The notes: generated by a model from the sequence alone, not told the origin. A stretch of DNA of 64,000 nucleotides from Aquimarina aggregata (GCF_001632745.1 NZ_LQRT01000046.1:62001-126000), one strand, 5' to 3'; numbered from the stretch's first letter, positions 1 through 11,192 are shown. Made by a program: numbers and translations.

Positions 1-54
1 CTTACATGCCAAAATAAAAGGTACTAAAGCGTATATAACAAGTTTTATTCTCAT
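1..54 (-). CDS. Lipoprotein N-terminus, gene cut by left edge
   Basis: Only the first 18 codons are in the window. They read from ATG at 54-52 as a basic start, a hydrophobic core and a Cys at residue 17 (Ile-Leu-Ala-Cys-Lys), which is a lipobox, so the product should be a lipid-anchored protein. It starts 13 bases after the stop of the cytochrome-type gene upstream, so it is probably the next gene of the long minus-strand operon. Nothing can be said about function. Confidence 0.6.
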   Translation of the reverse strand, partial: MRIKLVIYALVPFILACK

Positions 55-67
55 TGATTATTTTATT

Positions 68-2179
68 TTATTGTATTACTATTTCATCAACAAAAAGCCA
101 TGGAACTTTACCTGCTCCTTGATGCCATTTTGGAAGTTTTCCTGCGTTTTGAACTATTATTTTTAGGTATTTAGCTTCAACGTCCTTTATTTTGATATTA
201 AATCGTTTTTGACTTTTATCTCCTCCTTCTCTTTGATGTGTAGCATCATAATCCATCTCTCCTACTTTTTGAAAAGAAGTGTTTTCGTTTCTGGAATATA
301 CTTCTATCCTCTTTGGGAATAGAATCCATGAACCTGAATCTCTAAGGCAACTTACAGCAACACCATTAATACTTTTAGGTTCTTCAAAATTAATTGTGCT
401 AATTAGATCTACCCCTTCATAACCGGTCCATTTTCCATCAGAAAAAAGAGTACTTCCTTCTATAAAATCAAAAATTTTATGTGCTCCGGGATATTTAGTA
501 GATGGCTCATTTACAATTTCAAAATTTGTGACTTTATATTTTATTTTGAAAAAATCTTTTTCAAAGATTGGACTTGGTAACCATTCATCTTGATACATTT
601 TTGCTTTTAACTTAGTAGATTTTACTATTTTAATGGGCTCATTATATCGAGTAGATGTACTGTCAGGATCCGAACCATCAAGACTATAAAATAGTTTTGC
701 AGAACGGGCAGGATCATTAAAAACAATCAAAAGACTATCTGAAAAAAGAGATTGTTCTGTAATAAGTTTAGGAGGTTTTAATGGTTTGATTTCGGTAAAT
801 CCTTCAAAAATCCCTTCGTGGATTTTTGTTTTACTAGCTTTTTCTACTTGTCTAACAAATTCCTTATCAACATTAGTATTCCAAATAAATACATCGTTTA
901 AAGCTATTTTTTCTAGAACTACCTTTAAGCCATCATTATCAACAGCTGTGTGATGAAGATTTAAAACCTTAAGTTTCTTTAAATCTATTAAATAATTGAG
1001 AGTTTTATTGGTGATTTTAGTATTATCAAGACGTAATTTTTCTAATCGCTTTAGGTATTTTAATCCTTTAGTCATATCATCTGTAAGCAATGTAGTATTC
1101 ATATCCAATTCTACCAACTGCTCAGAGATTCCTGCTAATGTATTAACAGCTTCTTCTGAAATCGAGTCTTTGGTAAATTTAACTATCAATTGTGGTTGAT
1201 TAATAGCAATCCTATGTACCGAAAAGCCAGCTTTCACTACTTTATTTAAGGCTCTAATAGAAGCTTCAGGAATATTTTCTATATCTTTTTCTATATAATT
1301 CTCTAATAGACTTATTAACGTATCGTTACTTTGATAAGCTAATGCTTTTTTCTTGAAATCTACACCATTATTTATCCAATGTTTTAATAACCATAATTCA
1401 TCGGTAGTAATTTGATTTTTACCCGCAGGTGGCATATGTTCTTCATTGTCTAATGGCAATAAAATTCTTTTAATCATATGACTTTTTAAAGCATTTCCTT
1501 TTTGTACTAATGCCCCATTTTTTCCTCCTTTTTGTATCATCTCTTCAGAAATTAGAGATAATCCTCCTTTTTGTTTGGTTGCATTATGACATTGCACACA
1601 TTTAGCATCAAGAATTGGATATATTACATCAGAGAAATAACGTAAACTATCTATCGCTTGAGGCTTCTTCGTTTTTGTCTTTAATGGTGAATATTGCGTT
1701 ATAAAATTATCCCCATGAGTTAATATACTACCAAAATGTCCTGTTATACTTATCAAAATAATAGTCATGACAAATAATGGGAAAAATAGTTTTTCTAAAT
1801 TTTCTTTTGAAGATCTTTTAATTAGAAATAATACTAATGTCAAAATTGCTGTACCAATACCTGTCCACATATGAATATTTGTGGTACTTTCCTCGTAACC
1901 TCCTTCTAACGATAAAAAATAGCCTAAAACACATGCAATACTTGCAAAAAAAGTACTAAAACCTAATCCGTTCTTAATAAGTGTTTCTGGGTATTTTTTA
2001 CGAATACGTCCAACAATATCGAAGTAAAACACTAATAGTAATCCCCCAATTGGTAAATGCAATATTAAAGGGTGAAAACGCCCTAAAAACAAAATAAACT
2101 CTGGTGTATTACTTTCTATTTGAACAAAGAACATTTGACTCAAAAACAAGTACCATATTTCGGGTATTATAAAATTCAT
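68..2179 (-). CDS. Membrane c-type cytochrome with LRR-like, chitobiase-C and discoidin-like domains
   Basis: 703 residues. The N-terminal ~150 residues carry about four membrane segments resembling DUF2231 (HP and LP-I-G motifs). A planctomycete-type cytochrome c segment follows with heme motif C194-VQ-C197-H198 and the usual MPP motif downstream. Residues ~300-450 look like short leucine-rich repeats; then comes a chitobiase/hexosaminidase C-terminal type domain (YSLDGSDPDST) and a discoidin-like C-terminus ending in KWHQGAGKVPWLF. Such proteins accompany DUF1553/DUF1501 genes, as here. The function is unknown; a membrane redox subunit for the module is inference. It begins 2 bases after the stop of the gene upstream and shares its C-terminal architecture with that gene's product. 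Confidence 0.75.
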   Translation of the reverse strand: MNFIIPEIWYLFLSQMFFVQIESNTPEFILFLGRFHPLILHLPIGGLLLVFYFDIVGRIRKKYPETLIKNGLGFSTFFASIACVLGYFLSLEGGYEESTTNIHMWTGIGTAILTLVLFLIKRSSKENLEKLFFPLFVMTIILISITGHFGSILTHGDNFITQYSPLKTKTKKPQAIDSLRYFSDVIYPILDAKCVQCHNATKQKGGLSLISEEMIQKGGKNGALVQKGNALKSHMIKRILLPLDNEEHMPPAGKNQITTDELWLLKHWINNGVDFKKKALAYQSNDTLISLLENYIEKDIENIPEASIRALNKVVKAGFSVHRIAINQPQLIVKFTKDSISEEAVNTLAGISEQLVELDMNTTLLTDDMTKGLKYLKRLEKLRLDNTKITNKTLNYLIDLKKLKVLNLHHTAVDNDGLKVVLEKIALNDVFIWNTNVDKEFVRQVEKASKTKIHEGIFEGFTEIKPLKPPKLITEQSLFSDSLLIVFNDPARSAKLFYSLDGSDPDSTSTRYNEPIKIVKSTKLKAKMYQDEWLPSPIFEKDFFKIKYKVTNFEIVNEPSTKYPGAHKIFDFIEGSTLFSDGKWTGYEGVDLISTINFEEPKSINGVAVSCLRDSGSWILFPKRIEVYSRNENTSFQKVGEMDYDATHQREGGDKSQKRFNIKIKDVEAKYLKIIVQNAGKLPKWHQGAGKVPWLFVDEIVIQ

Positions 2180-2181
2180 GA

Positions 2182-3009
2182 TTAGTTCTTTTGGGTATTA
2201 AAAATCCATTCATCCATAAATAGCCAGGCAGGGTTACCTTTTCCTTGATGCCATTTAGGAATGGCTGTAACATTAGATATTTTGATTTTCATTTTTTTAA
2301 GTCTCTTTGAAACTGAAATATTAATATTTTCTAATTTGGTACTGTTACTCTCCTGCTTTTCTATTTTCTTTATTGGTCCTATCGGCATGTAATTAATCCC
2401 ATCTTCAGAAAAATCTATAGAAATATCTTGAATAGGAAAAATCCATGAATCAGTATTTACTAAATATCCTATATCGATTGATTCTATATACATAACATCA
2501 TCAAATTCTACAATAGCTATAAATGGTTCTGTAACTCCTAGCCATTCGCCATCTCTAAAATTTAACGTTCCTTTTTCACCATTTACTAAGGTATTCTGAC
2601 CCTTACCCGGATATTGTTTATTCAAAGCGGTCTCTAAAGCAATACTACGAACATCTACTCCTTTATTAAAGAATGATACATCTATTGCATCACTAGGTTT
2701 AAAATCTAAATGAAACGCCTTAAAAGTATATTTACCAGGTTTTGAAATCGAAATTGAGTTCGTATACTTATTTGATGTTTCATCTGGTTCACTTCCATCT
2801 GTTGTGTAATAAATTACTGCTTGATCCAAATCTAATAATGCTGTGATCGATGAAGATGAATCTATAATTACACTTTTTGTTTCAATTTTTGGATTTACTA
2901 ATTGTACATCTTTGGTTTGTACAAAATGATCAGATAAATCACTTTTATTACTATTCTTTTTACAAGAATACATACATAGTAATGCTGCTATCACAAATAC
3001 ACATCTCAT
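2182..3009 (-). CDS. Lipoprotein with chitobiase-C and discoidin-like domains
   Basis: The start chosen is ATG at 3009, not the in-frame ATG at 3051. It overlaps the TGA of the upstream gene as ATGA (3009-3006) and gives a clean lipoprotein signal (MRCVFVIAALLCMYSC), 275 residues. Residues ~45-110 form a chitobiase/hexosaminidase C-terminal-like domain (YYTTDGSEPDET). Residues ~125-275 resemble an F5/8 type C fold and end in PKWHQGKGNPAWLFMDEW, nearly the same as the C-terminus of the cytochrome-type protein just downstream. It is probably a surface or periplasmic carbohydrate-binding accessory protein; the ligand is unknown. Confidence 0.7.
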   Translation of the reverse strand: MRCVFVIAALLCMYSCKKNSNKSDLSDHFVQTKDVQLVNPKIETKSVIIDSSSSITALLDLDQAVIYYTTDGSEPDETSNKYTNSISISKPGKYTFKAFHLDFKPSDAIDVSFFNKGVDVRSIALETALNKQYPGKGQNTLVNGEKGTLNFRDGEWLGVTEPFIAIVEFDDVMYIESIDIGYLVNTDSWIFPIQDISIDFSEDGINYMPIGPIKKIEKQESNSTKLENINISVSKRLKKMKIKISNVTAIPKWHQGKGNPAWLFMDEWIFNTQKN

Positions 3010-4049
3010 ACTCTGATTAATTTTATAGGATATGTCTGACCTGAGTTCCATTGCGCTACATACATATTATCGTCTTCATCAATACATACATCATGAGGAT
3101 GTTGAAATAATTTTATAGTTTGATATAACTCTGCTAATGAATTATTTTTATACAAAGGTTTTGTAGCACCGGGACAAGAAATAACCTCGTTTTTATCATT
3201 CATGATTAAAAGAAACCCAGAATTATTTTGGGTTGCTCCTCTAGATTTGAGAACTGCAAAATAAATTTCATCCTTATGAATGACAGGTCGGCAAATAAGT
3301 GCGCCAGGAACTTCTATCGAAGACAAATACGTACCATCTAAGCTAAATCTTTTTAATTGATTTTGCTCTCTTGCTGTTACTAAAAGGACAGGAGATTCTT
3401 GATTTCTTGCATCTAAACAAATACCATGCGCATTTAAAAATTGATCATTTTCTATTCCCCTGCCTCCAAATATATTTAAGAGTTCCCCTTTATAATTATA
3501 ATGTAATATAAATTGATTTCCGTAGCCATCGGCCACATAAAAATCTCCATTTTCTAAAATTGTTGTTTCAGTCGGTTTAAATTCTTCTTTGTTTTTATAT
3601 TTTCCAGTATCTGCAGGATACTCTATAGTCATTACTTCTTTGCCATCTATGGTTGTTTTAATAACCTGATGACGTTCATAATCAGTAATAAATAAAAAAT
3701 CTTCTCCATTTTCCGTAGAAAGCGTTAATCCGTGACCTCCGGGATATGTCGTGCCCCAAGTTTCTATAAGTTTTCCAGATTTGTCATAGATTATGATATT
3801 ATTCTTGACATGATTAGTAAGCAATATAATTCTTCCTTTAGAGTCTTGAATAATTTCATGACAGTCTTGAACCGGAACTTTGTTCGCATCTAATTTACCC
3901 CAATTCATATCAACTTTATATTGATGTGAATTATGGCCAATAATCAAATCTTTATGATAATCAAAGGAATACGCTCCAGAGTACATTGGTAACGTAAGTA
4001 CCCCTGCAGAGGCGCATATTGACTTATGTAAAAACTTTCTTCTATTCAT
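3006..4049 (-). CDS. Tat-exported NHL-repeat beta-propeller protein
   Basis: 347 residues. The N-terminus MNRRKFLHKS followed by a hydrophobic stretch is a twin-arginine signal, so the protein is exported folded. The rest contains repeated blades typical of six-bladed NHL/SMP-30-like propellers (GHGLTLS, FLNAHGICLDA, HPHDVCIDEDDNMYVAQWN). It lies between the DUF1501 gene (11-base gap) and the lipoprotein gene (4-base overlap), so it is translated with the planctomycete-type module. NHL propellers can be binding scaffolds or lyase/lactonase-like enzymes; which applies cannot be seen. Confidence 0.75.
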   Translation of the reverse strand: MNRRKFLHKSICASAGVLTLPMYSGAYSFDYHKDLIIGHNSHQYKVDMNWGKLDANKVPVQDCHEIIQDSKGRIILLTNHVKNNIIIYDKSGKLIETWGTTYPGGHGLTLSTENGEDFLFITDYERHQVIKTTIDGKEVMTIEYPADTGKYKNKEEFKPTETTILENGDFYVADGYGNQFILHYNYKGELLNIFGGRGIENDQFLNAHGICLDARNQESPVLLVTAREQNQLKRFSLDGTYLSSIEVPGALICRPVIHKDEIYFAVLKSRGATQNNSGFLLIMNDKNEVISCPGATKPLYKNNSLAELYQTIKLFQHPHDVCIDEDDNMYVAQWNSGQTYPIKLIRV

Positions 4050-4060
4050 GATTTACAATA

Positions 4061-5533
4061 TTATGCTATGAGATCTTTAACTACGTGACCATGAACATCT
4101 GTTAACCTAAACCTTCTTCCTTGATGTTTAAAAGTGAATTTGGTATGATCAATTCCCATAAGATGCATTAGTGTAGCCTGAAAATCATGAATATGCACTG
4201 GGTCTTTTATGACATTATATCCAAGTTCATCGGTTTCGCCATAAGTAAATCCAGGTTTTACTCCTCCACCAGCCATAAAAACTGTAAATGATCTAGGATG
4301 ATGATCTCGTCCATAATTTGTGTCTGTTAGTGTTCCTTGGCTATAATTTGTTCTTCCAAACTCACCTCCCCAAATTACCAATGTATCTTCTAACAAGCCT
4401 CTTTGTTTTAGATCTAGAATCAAAGCAGCCGAAGCCTGATCCACATCTTTAGCTTGTTTTTCTATTTGTGTTGGAAGATTATCATGTTGATCCCATCCCA
4501 TATGATATAATTGTACAAATCGTACATCTTTCTCTATTAATCTTCTAGCTAGTATGCAATTGGCAGCATAGGTTCCTGGTATCTGAGAATCTGGACCATA
4601 CATTCTAAAAATGTGATCTGGTTCATCATCTATATTCATTGTATCCGGAACAGACGTTTGCATGCGATAAGCCATTTCATATTGTGCTATCCTACTATTA
4701 ATTTCTGGATCTCCAAATTCTGTTTCCTGTTTGTAATTTAACTCACTTAAATAATCCAGCATTTTTCTTCTATCAGATCTAGACATTCCTTCTGGATCTT
4801 TAAGAAACAAAACAGGGTCCTTACCAGAACGAAATTGGACTCCTTGATGTAAAGAGCTTAAAAAACCATTACCCCATAACTTAGAATACAGCGGTTGCGC
4901 ATTAGGTCGACCGGTACCTCTACTTAATAATACAGAAAAAGCAGGTAAATTATTATTCAGGCTTCCTAAACCATAACTCATCCATGACCCTATACTTGGT
5001 CTTCCTGATTGTTGAGATCCTGTTTGAAAAAATGTAATTGCAGGATCATGATTTATGGCATCTGTTTGCATAGATTTTACAAAGCACAATTCATCAACAA
5101 CTTTTGAAACATAGGGCATTAGACTACTCACCCATGCTCTTGATTCTCCATATTGTTTGAATGTAAAATTACTATCGGCCAAAGGGAAACTAGATTGTCC
5201 AGACGTCATACCAGTTAATCGTTGGCCTTTTCTAACAGATTCTGGAAGATCTTGCCCTCTCATATCGGTTAGTTTTGGTTTGTAATCAAACAAATCTAAT
5301 TGCGAAGGTCCCCCACTTTGAAAAAGATAAATCACTCGTTTTGCTTTTGGAGCAAAATGTGGAAGTTTTAAAGAACTAGCTCCTAAATTTAAATCTTTGG
5401 CAGTATTTGATGCATTAAACATACTTATTGGATCAATCAACGACCCTAAAGCAACTCCCCCTATACCTAATCCAACCTTCTTTAAAAAGTGTCTTCTATT
5501 ATTATTATTAAAATGTTTAAATAACTCGCTCAT
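4061..5533 (-). CDS. DUF1501 Tat-exported sulfatase-like protein
   Basis: 490 residues. The N-terminus has a twin-arginine signal ([16 protein letters not shown]). The body matches DUF1501, a family with an alkaline-phosphatase/sulfatase-like fold: [16 protein letters not shown] early, GWDQHDN in the middle, GGEFGRT near residue 395 and RDHHP with HVHG-like ends. The family nearly always sits beside a PSCyt1/DUF1549/DUF1553 gene, which is 5 bases upstream here. Its reaction is unproven. The export route agrees with the neighbouring Tat-dependent NHL protein. Confidence 0.85.
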   Translation of the reverse strand: MSELFKHFNNNNRRHFLKKVGLGIGGVALGSLIDPISMFNASNTAKDLNLGASSLKLPHFAPKAKRVIYLFQSGGPSQLDLFDYKPKLTDMRGQDLPESVRKGQRLTGMTSGQSSFPLADSNFTFKQYGESRAWVSSLMPYVSKVVDELCFVKSMQTDAINHDPAITFFQTGSQQSGRPSIGSWMSYGLGSLNNNLPAFSVLLSRGTGRPNAQPLYSKLWGNGFLSSLHQGVQFRSGKDPVLFLKDPEGMSRSDRRKMLDYLSELNYKQETEFGDPEINSRIAQYEMAYRMQTSVPDTMNIDDEPDHIFRMYGPDSQIPGTYAANCILARRLIEKDVRFVQLYHMGWDQHDNLPTQIEKQAKDVDQASAALILDLKQRGLLEDTLVIWGGEFGRTNYSQGTLTDTNYGRDHHPRSFTVFMAGGGVKPGFTYGETDELGYNVIKDPVHIHDFQATLMHLMGIDHTKFTFKHQGRRFRLTDVHGHVVKDLIA

Positions 5534-5538
5534 GATCT

Positions 5539-7911
5539 TTAACTTTTAGTAATGGTTTCATCTAAGTTGAATAACAAACTAGCTAGAGCTGTGTACGCTC
5601 TTAGTTCTTTAGGCGGAATATTTTCGGGGATCGTTACGCTTTGTTTTGTAACTTTACTTTCTGTTTTCTTGACAATTTCTGTCTGTCTTTGCTCATTTAA
5701 ATAGGTAGATAGTTTATTAAGTTCAATTTCGTCTGGACTTCTAGACGTAATCTTCCTGAAAAGAGTTTTTATCTTTTGTTTTTCATCAAAACTATCATTT
5801 TCTAATACTTGAATTGCCATTATTGTAGCAGCTTCAATAAACTGAGGGTCATTCATAAGCACTAATGCTTGGAGCGGTGTGCTTGTTTTTTGTCGTTGTA
5901 CAGTACAGAAATCTCTAGAAGCTGCATCAAAAGTTAACATAGAAGGTGGTGGCACTGTTCGTTTCCAGAAGGTATATAAGCTTCTCCTATACAAGCCTTC
6001 TCCTTTATCGGCAATATATTCTGTAAGTCCAACCCCAGAAGTTGTCTCTGCCCATAAACCTTTTGGTTGATAAGGTTTTACACTAGGACCACCAACTTTT
6101 TTAACCAACAGTCCACTTGCTAACAATGCATTATCTCTAATAGCTTCTGCAGGCAATTTATAGCGTGATCCTCTTGCTAATAATCGGTTTTCAGGATCTT
6201 TTTCTAATAACTCAGGAGTTATTTTAGAATCTTGTTGATACGTTGCGGATAAGGCTATTTTTTTTAATGTACTTTTTATATCCCATCCTTCTTCTTTAAA
6301 AGTTACTGCAAGCCAGTCCAATAACTCAGGATGTGTTGGCAAAGCCCCTTGGTTACCAAAATCATCGGCTGTTATAACAATACCTGCTCCAAACATTTGT
6401 TGCCATAACCGATTGACCATTACTCTTGCTGTTAATGGATTTTGATCATCAAAAAACCATTGAGACAGTCCTAGTCTATCTTCAGAATATTGATCAGAAA
6501 ATGGTAGTACCTCATTTGGTAGTGCATATGATACTTCTTCACCTGGGGCATCATAAAGTCCACGTTTTAACAAATGGTTTTTACGTATCCCTTTTTCGTC
6601 TTTCATTACCATTAACTTTACTTCGGTGATTGAATCAGGTATATTCACAAATGGTAATTCTGTTTTAATAGTTTTCTGATCTAATGCTACATATGGTTCT
6701 GGTATTTCTCCATAGTCTATCTGTCCTTTTTCCTTTAACTGATTAAAAAAACTGTACATACCATAAAATTCCTTTTGCGATATGGGATCATATTTATGAT
6801 CATGACAACGAGCACACTCCATAGTTAACCCCATAAATGCTTTAGCTGTTGTATTTGCTCGATCCATTACATATTCTACACGGTACTCTTCATCAATTAC
6901 TCCTCCTTCTTGAGTGATTTTATGATTTCTATTGAAACCTGATGCTACTATTTGTTCTAAAGAAGCATTATCAATCTGATCTCCGGCCAGTTGCCATTTT
7001 ACAAATTCATCATAAGGTAGATTTTTATTAAAGGCATGTATGACCCAGTCTCGCCAAGGCCACATTATACGTTCTAAATCATCTTGATATCCATGTGTAT
7101 CTGCATATCTTGCTACTTCCATCCAGTCTAATGCCATACGCTCTCCATAAGCATTAGAATTAAGTAATCTATCAACAACTTTCTCAAATGCTTTTTCAGA
7201 AGTATCTTTTATAAAGTTTTCAGTTTCTTCTATTGTTGGTGGCAAACCTGTAAGATCAAAAGATACGCGTCTTATTAACTTTTCTTTACTTGCTATTTCA
7301 GACGGTAAAAGTTCTTCATCCTCTAATCGTTTAAGAATAAATTTATCAATTTCATTATTTCCCCATGTTACGTTTTTCACAATAGGTAAAGCTCCTTTAA
7401 CAGGTACTTTAAATGACCAATGAGAATCCCATTGAGCTCCACTTTCTATCCATTTTTTCAGTACTCCTTTTTCATACTCACTCAATGTCAAATTTGAATC
7501 TGGCGGAGGCATTAGTTTGTGATCATCCTGACTATATATTCTTTGAATCATTTCACTATTTTCAACGTCTCCCGGTTTGGCTGCAAATCGATCTTTATTT
7601 TCTCCTAAAGGTATATAAGCACCATCTTTAGTATCAAAACGAAGTCCTGCTTCACGAGAACCTTCATCAGGACCATGGCAAGCATAACATTTATCAGAAA
7701 GTATTGGTTTTACATGAAAGCTATAACTGATTACTTCTGGTATTTTAGGTATAGCTACTGTTTTAGTTCCTTTTTTACTTGAATTACTATGTTCACTTTT
7801 GTTTTCGGTCAACAGTATATATTCTTCATCTTGATTAGAGAACATCCATTTAACAAAAATGGCTGCTATAAAAAAAACTAAAAAATATAGTGCGGCATCT
7901 TTCTTTTTCAT
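5539..7911 (-). CDS. PSCyt1-DUF1549-DUF1553 (PSD1) cytochrome c protein
   Basis: 790 residues. A single N-terminal membrane anchor (residues ~8-24) precedes a PSCyt1 heme motif C75-YA-C78-H79 with the MPPP segment about 60 residues later. DUF1549 follows and ends in [19 protein letters not shown], a second CxxCH. DUF1553 fills the C-terminal half ([43 protein letters not shown]). It is shorter than many planctomycete homologues because little lies between DUF1549 and DUF1553. It probably acts at the membrane or in the periplasm with the adjacent DUF1501 protein. The substrate is unknown; the glycan context makes it interesting. Confidence 0.85.
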   Translation of the reverse strand: MKKKDAALYFLVFFIAAIFVKWMFSNQDEEYILLTENKSEHSNSSKKGTKTVAIPKIPEVISYSFHVKPILSDKCYACHGPDEGSREAGLRFDTKDGAYIPLGENKDRFAAKPGDVENSEMIQRIYSQDDHKLMPPPDSNLTLSEYEKGVLKKWIESGAQWDSHWSFKVPVKGALPIVKNVTWGNNEIDKFILKRLEDEELLPSEIASKEKLIRRVSFDLTGLPPTIEETENFIKDTSEKAFEKVVDRLLNSNAYGERMALDWMEVARYADTHGYQDDLERIMWPWRDWVIHAFNKNLPYDEFVKWQLAGDQIDNASLEQIVASGFNRNHKITQEGGVIDEEYRVEYVMDRANTTAKAFMGLTMECARCHDHKYDPISQKEFYGMYSFFNQLKEKGQIDYGEIPEPYVALDQKTIKTELPFVNIPDSITEVKLMVMKDEKGIRKNHLLKRGLYDAPGEEVSYALPNEVLPFSDQYSEDRLGLSQWFFDDQNPLTARVMVNRLWQQMFGAGIVITADDFGNQGALPTHPELLDWLAVTFKEEGWDIKSTLKKIALSATYQQDSKITPELLEKDPENRLLARGSRYKLPAEAIRDNALLASGLLVKKVGGPSVKPYQPKGLWAETTSGVGLTEYIADKGEGLYRRSLYTFWKRTVPPPSMLTFDAASRDFCTVQRQKTSTPLQALVLMNDPQFIEAATIMAIQVLENDSFDEKQKIKTLFRKITSRSPDEIELNKLSTYLNEQRQTEIVKKTESKVTKQSVTIPENIPPKELRAYTALASLLFNLDETITKS

Positions 7912-7944
7912 TGGTTTACATCTTAAGGTTAAACAATTGACATC

Positions 7945-8940
7945 TTATTTTATCTTAAAATCAGCATTTTTTAATTCATTATTTACCATTGCATTTTTTA
8001 CTGCAAAATTAAAACCAGGACGTAGGCAATAAGAACCATACTCTCCATTTTTATTTAATGCAATAAATCCTACTTGTAAATATTCTAGGTCTTTATGATT
8101 TTTATGTACTTTATAAATTCTCTCAACGACTTCTTTGCATGCTTCATAGGGTGATTTTCCTTGACGCATTAACTCTACAACCATGGCACTACCTGCAGTT
8201 CTAATCACAGCTTCTCCTAAACCCGTTGCTGCAGCTGCACCTACCTCATTATCCAAAAACAAACCCGCTCCGATAATTGGAGAATCTCCTACTCTACCAT
8301 ACATTTTCCAAGCAGCACCACTTGTAGTACAAGCTCCAGAAAGATCTCCGTTTTCATCTAATGCCAGCATGCTAATCGTATCATGATTTTCGACATTGAT
8401 TACAGGTTCATAGTTTGATTTTTGCAACCACTCTTTATATGCTTTTTTGGACTCTGGAGTCAGTAATTCTTCTTTTTCAAACCCTTGTTCTAGTGCAAAT
8501 TGTAATGCCCCTTCTCCTGTCAACATAATATGAGGTGTTTCTTCCATTACTTTTCTAGCTACAGAAATAGGGTGTTTAATATGTTGTAAAAAAGAAACCG
8601 ATCCACAATTACTATTATGATCCATAATACAAGCATCAAGAGTAACATTTCCTTCCCGATCAGGAAAACCTCCTAACCCTACAGTCTGCACTTGTGGATT
8701 TGCTTCGGCGGTTCGCACTCCTTGTTCTACTGCATCAAGTGCTGTACCTCCTTTAATTAAAACTTTCCAAGCTTCCTTGTTTGCTGGAATACCATGATTC
8801 CACGTAGAAATTACTACAGGTTTGATAATTTCTTTTGGTGTTGTATTCTCATTAATTTTGTTTACAGCGATATCCTTATTTTTACATGCTGTAAAACTTA
8901 ATAGTAAAAGAATAAGGCCATATATACGATTGTGCGTCAT
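7945..8940 (-). CDS. N4-(beta-N-acetylglucosaminyl)-L-asparaginase, lipoprotein
   Basis: Glycosylasparaginase of the Ntn-hydrolase fold. It cleaves the GlcNAc-Asn bond left after N-glycan trimming and self-processes in front of a catalytic Thr. The motif HDTISMLALDENGDLSGACTTSG is present and the nucleophile is Thr188 counted from ATG 8940; the downstream GRVGDSPIIGAG binding loop is intact. I prefer ATG 8940 to the TTG at 8946: it lies 2 bases past the upstream TGA and gives a lipoprotein signal (LLLLSFTACK). A lipid-anchored glycosylasparaginase between mannosidases strongly indicates N-glycan catabolism. Confidence 0.9.
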   Translation of the reverse strand: MTHNRIYGLILLLLSFTACKNKDIAVNKINENTTPKEIIKPVVISTWNHGIPANKEAWKVLIKGGTALDAVEQGVRTAEANPQVQTVGLGGFPDREGNVTLDACIMDHNSNCGSVSFLQHIKHPISVARKVMEETPHIMLTGEGALQFALEQGFEKEELLTPESKKAYKEWLQKSNYEPVINVENHDTISMLALDENGDLSGACTTSGAAWKMYGRVGDSPIIGAGLFLDNEVGAAAATGLGEAVIRTAGSAMVVELMRQGKSPYEACKEVVERIYKVHKNHKDLEYLQVGFIALNKNGEYGSYCLRPGFNFAVKNAMVNNELKNADFKIK

Positions 8941-8942
8941 GA

Positions 8943-11192
8943 TCAATATATTTTATTACGTTTTGGTAATTCTCCATTTATAAATAGAGAATCGTTTGGA
9001 GTATTACTCATTTCAAATTCGAGAGTACCACCTTTCATTATTTCTTTGTGTTCTATATATATATTCTGAAGAGGTTTCCCATTTAATGTGATTTTTTTCA
9101 CATACTTATTTTGATCTGAAATATTTTTTGCGATACAAGTAAAAGTCCTACCCTTAGACAATACAATTTCTGATTTTTCAAACAATGGCGTGCTTAAGTG
9201 ATAAATACCTTGTACAGGATTTACTGGATAAAATCCTAATGCATTAAAAACGTACCAAGACGACATTTGTCCACAATCTTCATTACCACAATGTCCGTTT
9301 GGTTCATTTTTATATTGTTTTTCTAAAATTTCTCTTGTTAGTTCTTGTGTTTTAGAAGGTTGATTTATATAATTATAGAGATAAGCAACGTGATGACTAG
9401 GCTCATTTCCATGGGCATATTGACCTATCATTCCTGTACTAAATATTGGTAATTTGTCCTCTGGTAGAGGATTTAAAGAAAACATAGAATCCAATTTTTG
9501 AGAAAACCGTTCTTTTCCTCCTGTTTTTTTAATTAAACCTTCTATGTCATGAGGGACGAACCAATAATACTGCCAAGCATTACTTTCACAAAAATACGGT
9601 GTGTATTCTTTAGGAATAAAAGGTGTTATAAACTCTCCTTCTTTATTCTTTGGTTGTAACCATGATCTTTTTTCATTGTAGAGGTTTTTCCAATTTTCTG
9701 ATCTTTTCAAAAAGTAATTGTAATCTTCTTCTTTTCCCAATTCTTTGGCAAACATTGCAATGCACCAATCGTCATAGGCATATTCCATAGTTTTTGACAC
9801 TGACCAGTTTTCATGATGTTTGTCGACAGGGATATATCCTGTTTCTCTATACACCTTAATTTGTCTATCGTTAACCATAGCGCTTTTTTTACATGCATTA
9901 TACGCTACATTGGTATTAAACTTAACCCCTTTAAAATAGGCATCTACAATAACCGGAACCGCATGATACCCAATCATCATATTTGTTTCATTTCCTTGCA
10001 TGGACCATACTGGTAGTATTCCTGTTTCATTATAATGAGCTAATAATGAATGTATCATATCGGGAACTCGTTCTGGTTGAAGTAATGTATATAAGGGATG
10101 TGCTGCTCTAAAAGTATCCCAAAGTGAAAAAGTATCATATCTCTTGTACCCATTCGCTATCGCAATTGTATCATTTGCTCCTTTATATTCTCCCTTAGCA
10201 TCACTTAATAACGTTGGCGCTAACATAGATTGATACATCATGGTATAAAAAATAGTCTTCTTATTTTCGTTAGAAGTAGTGATTTTGATTTTTTGCAGTT
10301 CTTTTTCCCAGGTACTCTGAGCTTTTTTTCTATAAAAATCAAAATTAAAATCACTTGTTTCTGTTAACAATGATGCTTCTGCTCCATCTAAACTAGACGT
10401 CGAGAGACCAGTTTTTACTATTATTTGTTCATCTTCTTCTGTATTATAATTAAGTATGATTTTTGTATTCTTACCTCTTACGGGAATAGTGGTAATACTA
10501 TCATTCTTAAATACTGAATACTTTTCAAAAGGCTTTGAAAACTCCATAACAAAATAGATCCGTTGATCTTTTGCCCAACCTGTCGACATTCTATATCCTC
10601 GTATTTTAGAATCACTTACCTTTTCTATATATGTATCAGTTGGATCATCCCAATTAATGGCATACCCAAGGTCTACATGAATGGCCGTAAGTGAATCTTT
10701 TGGAAATGTATATCGGTGTATGCCTACGCGTTCTGTTGCCGTAAGCTCTACCTTAATATCATAATCTAACAAATGAACACTGTAATAACCTGGAGCAGCA
10801 AGTTCTTGATCATGACTGTACTTAGAAAAAGGTTTAAAGTTATTTTCTTTGATTTTTTTTGAAAAACGACTATTGGTAGGCATTACCAAAACATCGTATA
10901 AATCCCCTGCTCCTGTACCTGATAGATGCGTATGCGAAAAACCTGTTAGTATAGAATCTTGATAAAAGTATCCTGAAATTCGGTCCCATCCAGGAATTCC
11001 TATATCTGGACTTAATTGAACCATTCCAAAAGGAAGTGTAGCTCCGGGATATGTATTTCCAGGGCCATCAGTACCAAGAAATGTATTGACATATGTTGTT
11101 AATGCCTTTTCTGATACGTCATACTCTTTTTGTTTATTTGTACAAGAACAAAAAACAAGTATTCCGGCAATATATACATATAATTTTTTCAT
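8943..11192 (-). CDS. GH92 alpha-mannosidase, lipoprotein (copy 2)
   Basis: 749 residues with a lipobox signal (GILVFCSCTNK). GH92 enzymes are calcium-dependent exo-alpha-mannosidases. The family motifs are present: GNTYPGATLPFGMVQLSPD near residue 45, GFSHTHLSGTG near 95, ESNAWQYYWFVPHD with Glu536, and GNEDCGQMSSWYVF with Asp639. The spacing of Glu and Asp fits the general acid/base pair of characterised GH92 enzymes (family knowledge). The acid motif reads ESNAWQ where the other copy in this operon has EGNAWQ, so linkage preference may differ. Forty-six bases separate it from the upstream gene, the widest gap inside the operon. Confidence 0.92.
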   Translation of the reverse strand: MKKLYVYIAGILVFCSCTNKQKEYDVSEKALTTYVNTFLGTDGPGNTYPGATLPFGMVQLSPDIGIPGWDRISGYFYQDSILTGFSHTHLSGTGAGDLYDVLVMPTNSRFSKKIKENNFKPFSKYSHDQELAAPGYYSVHLLDYDIKVELTATERVGIHRYTFPKDSLTAIHVDLGYAINWDDPTDTYIEKVSDSKIRGYRMSTGWAKDQRIYFVMEFSKPFEKYSVFKNDSITTIPVRGKNTKIILNYNTEEDEQIIVKTGLSTSSLDGAEASLLTETSDFNFDFYRKKAQSTWEKELQKIKITTSNENKKTIFYTMMYQSMLAPTLLSDAKGEYKGANDTIAIANGYKRYDTFSLWDTFRAAHPLYTLLQPERVPDMIHSLLAHYNETGILPVWSMQGNETNMMIGYHAVPVIVDAYFKGVKFNTNVAYNACKKSAMVNDRQIKVYRETGYIPVDKHHENWSVSKTMEYAYDDWCIAMFAKELGKEEDYNYFLKRSENWKNLYNEKRSWLQPKNKEGEFITPFIPKEYTPYFCESNAWQYYWFVPHDIEGLIKKTGGKERFSQKLDSMFSLNPLPEDKLPIFSTGMIGQYAHGNEPSHHVAYLYNYINQPSKTQELTREILEKQYKNEPNGHCGNEDCGQMSSWYVFNALGFYPVNPVQGIYHLSTPLFEKSEIVLSKGRTFTCIAKNISDQNKYVKKITLNGKPLQNIYIEHKEIMKGGTLEFEMSNTPNDSLFINGELPKRNKIY

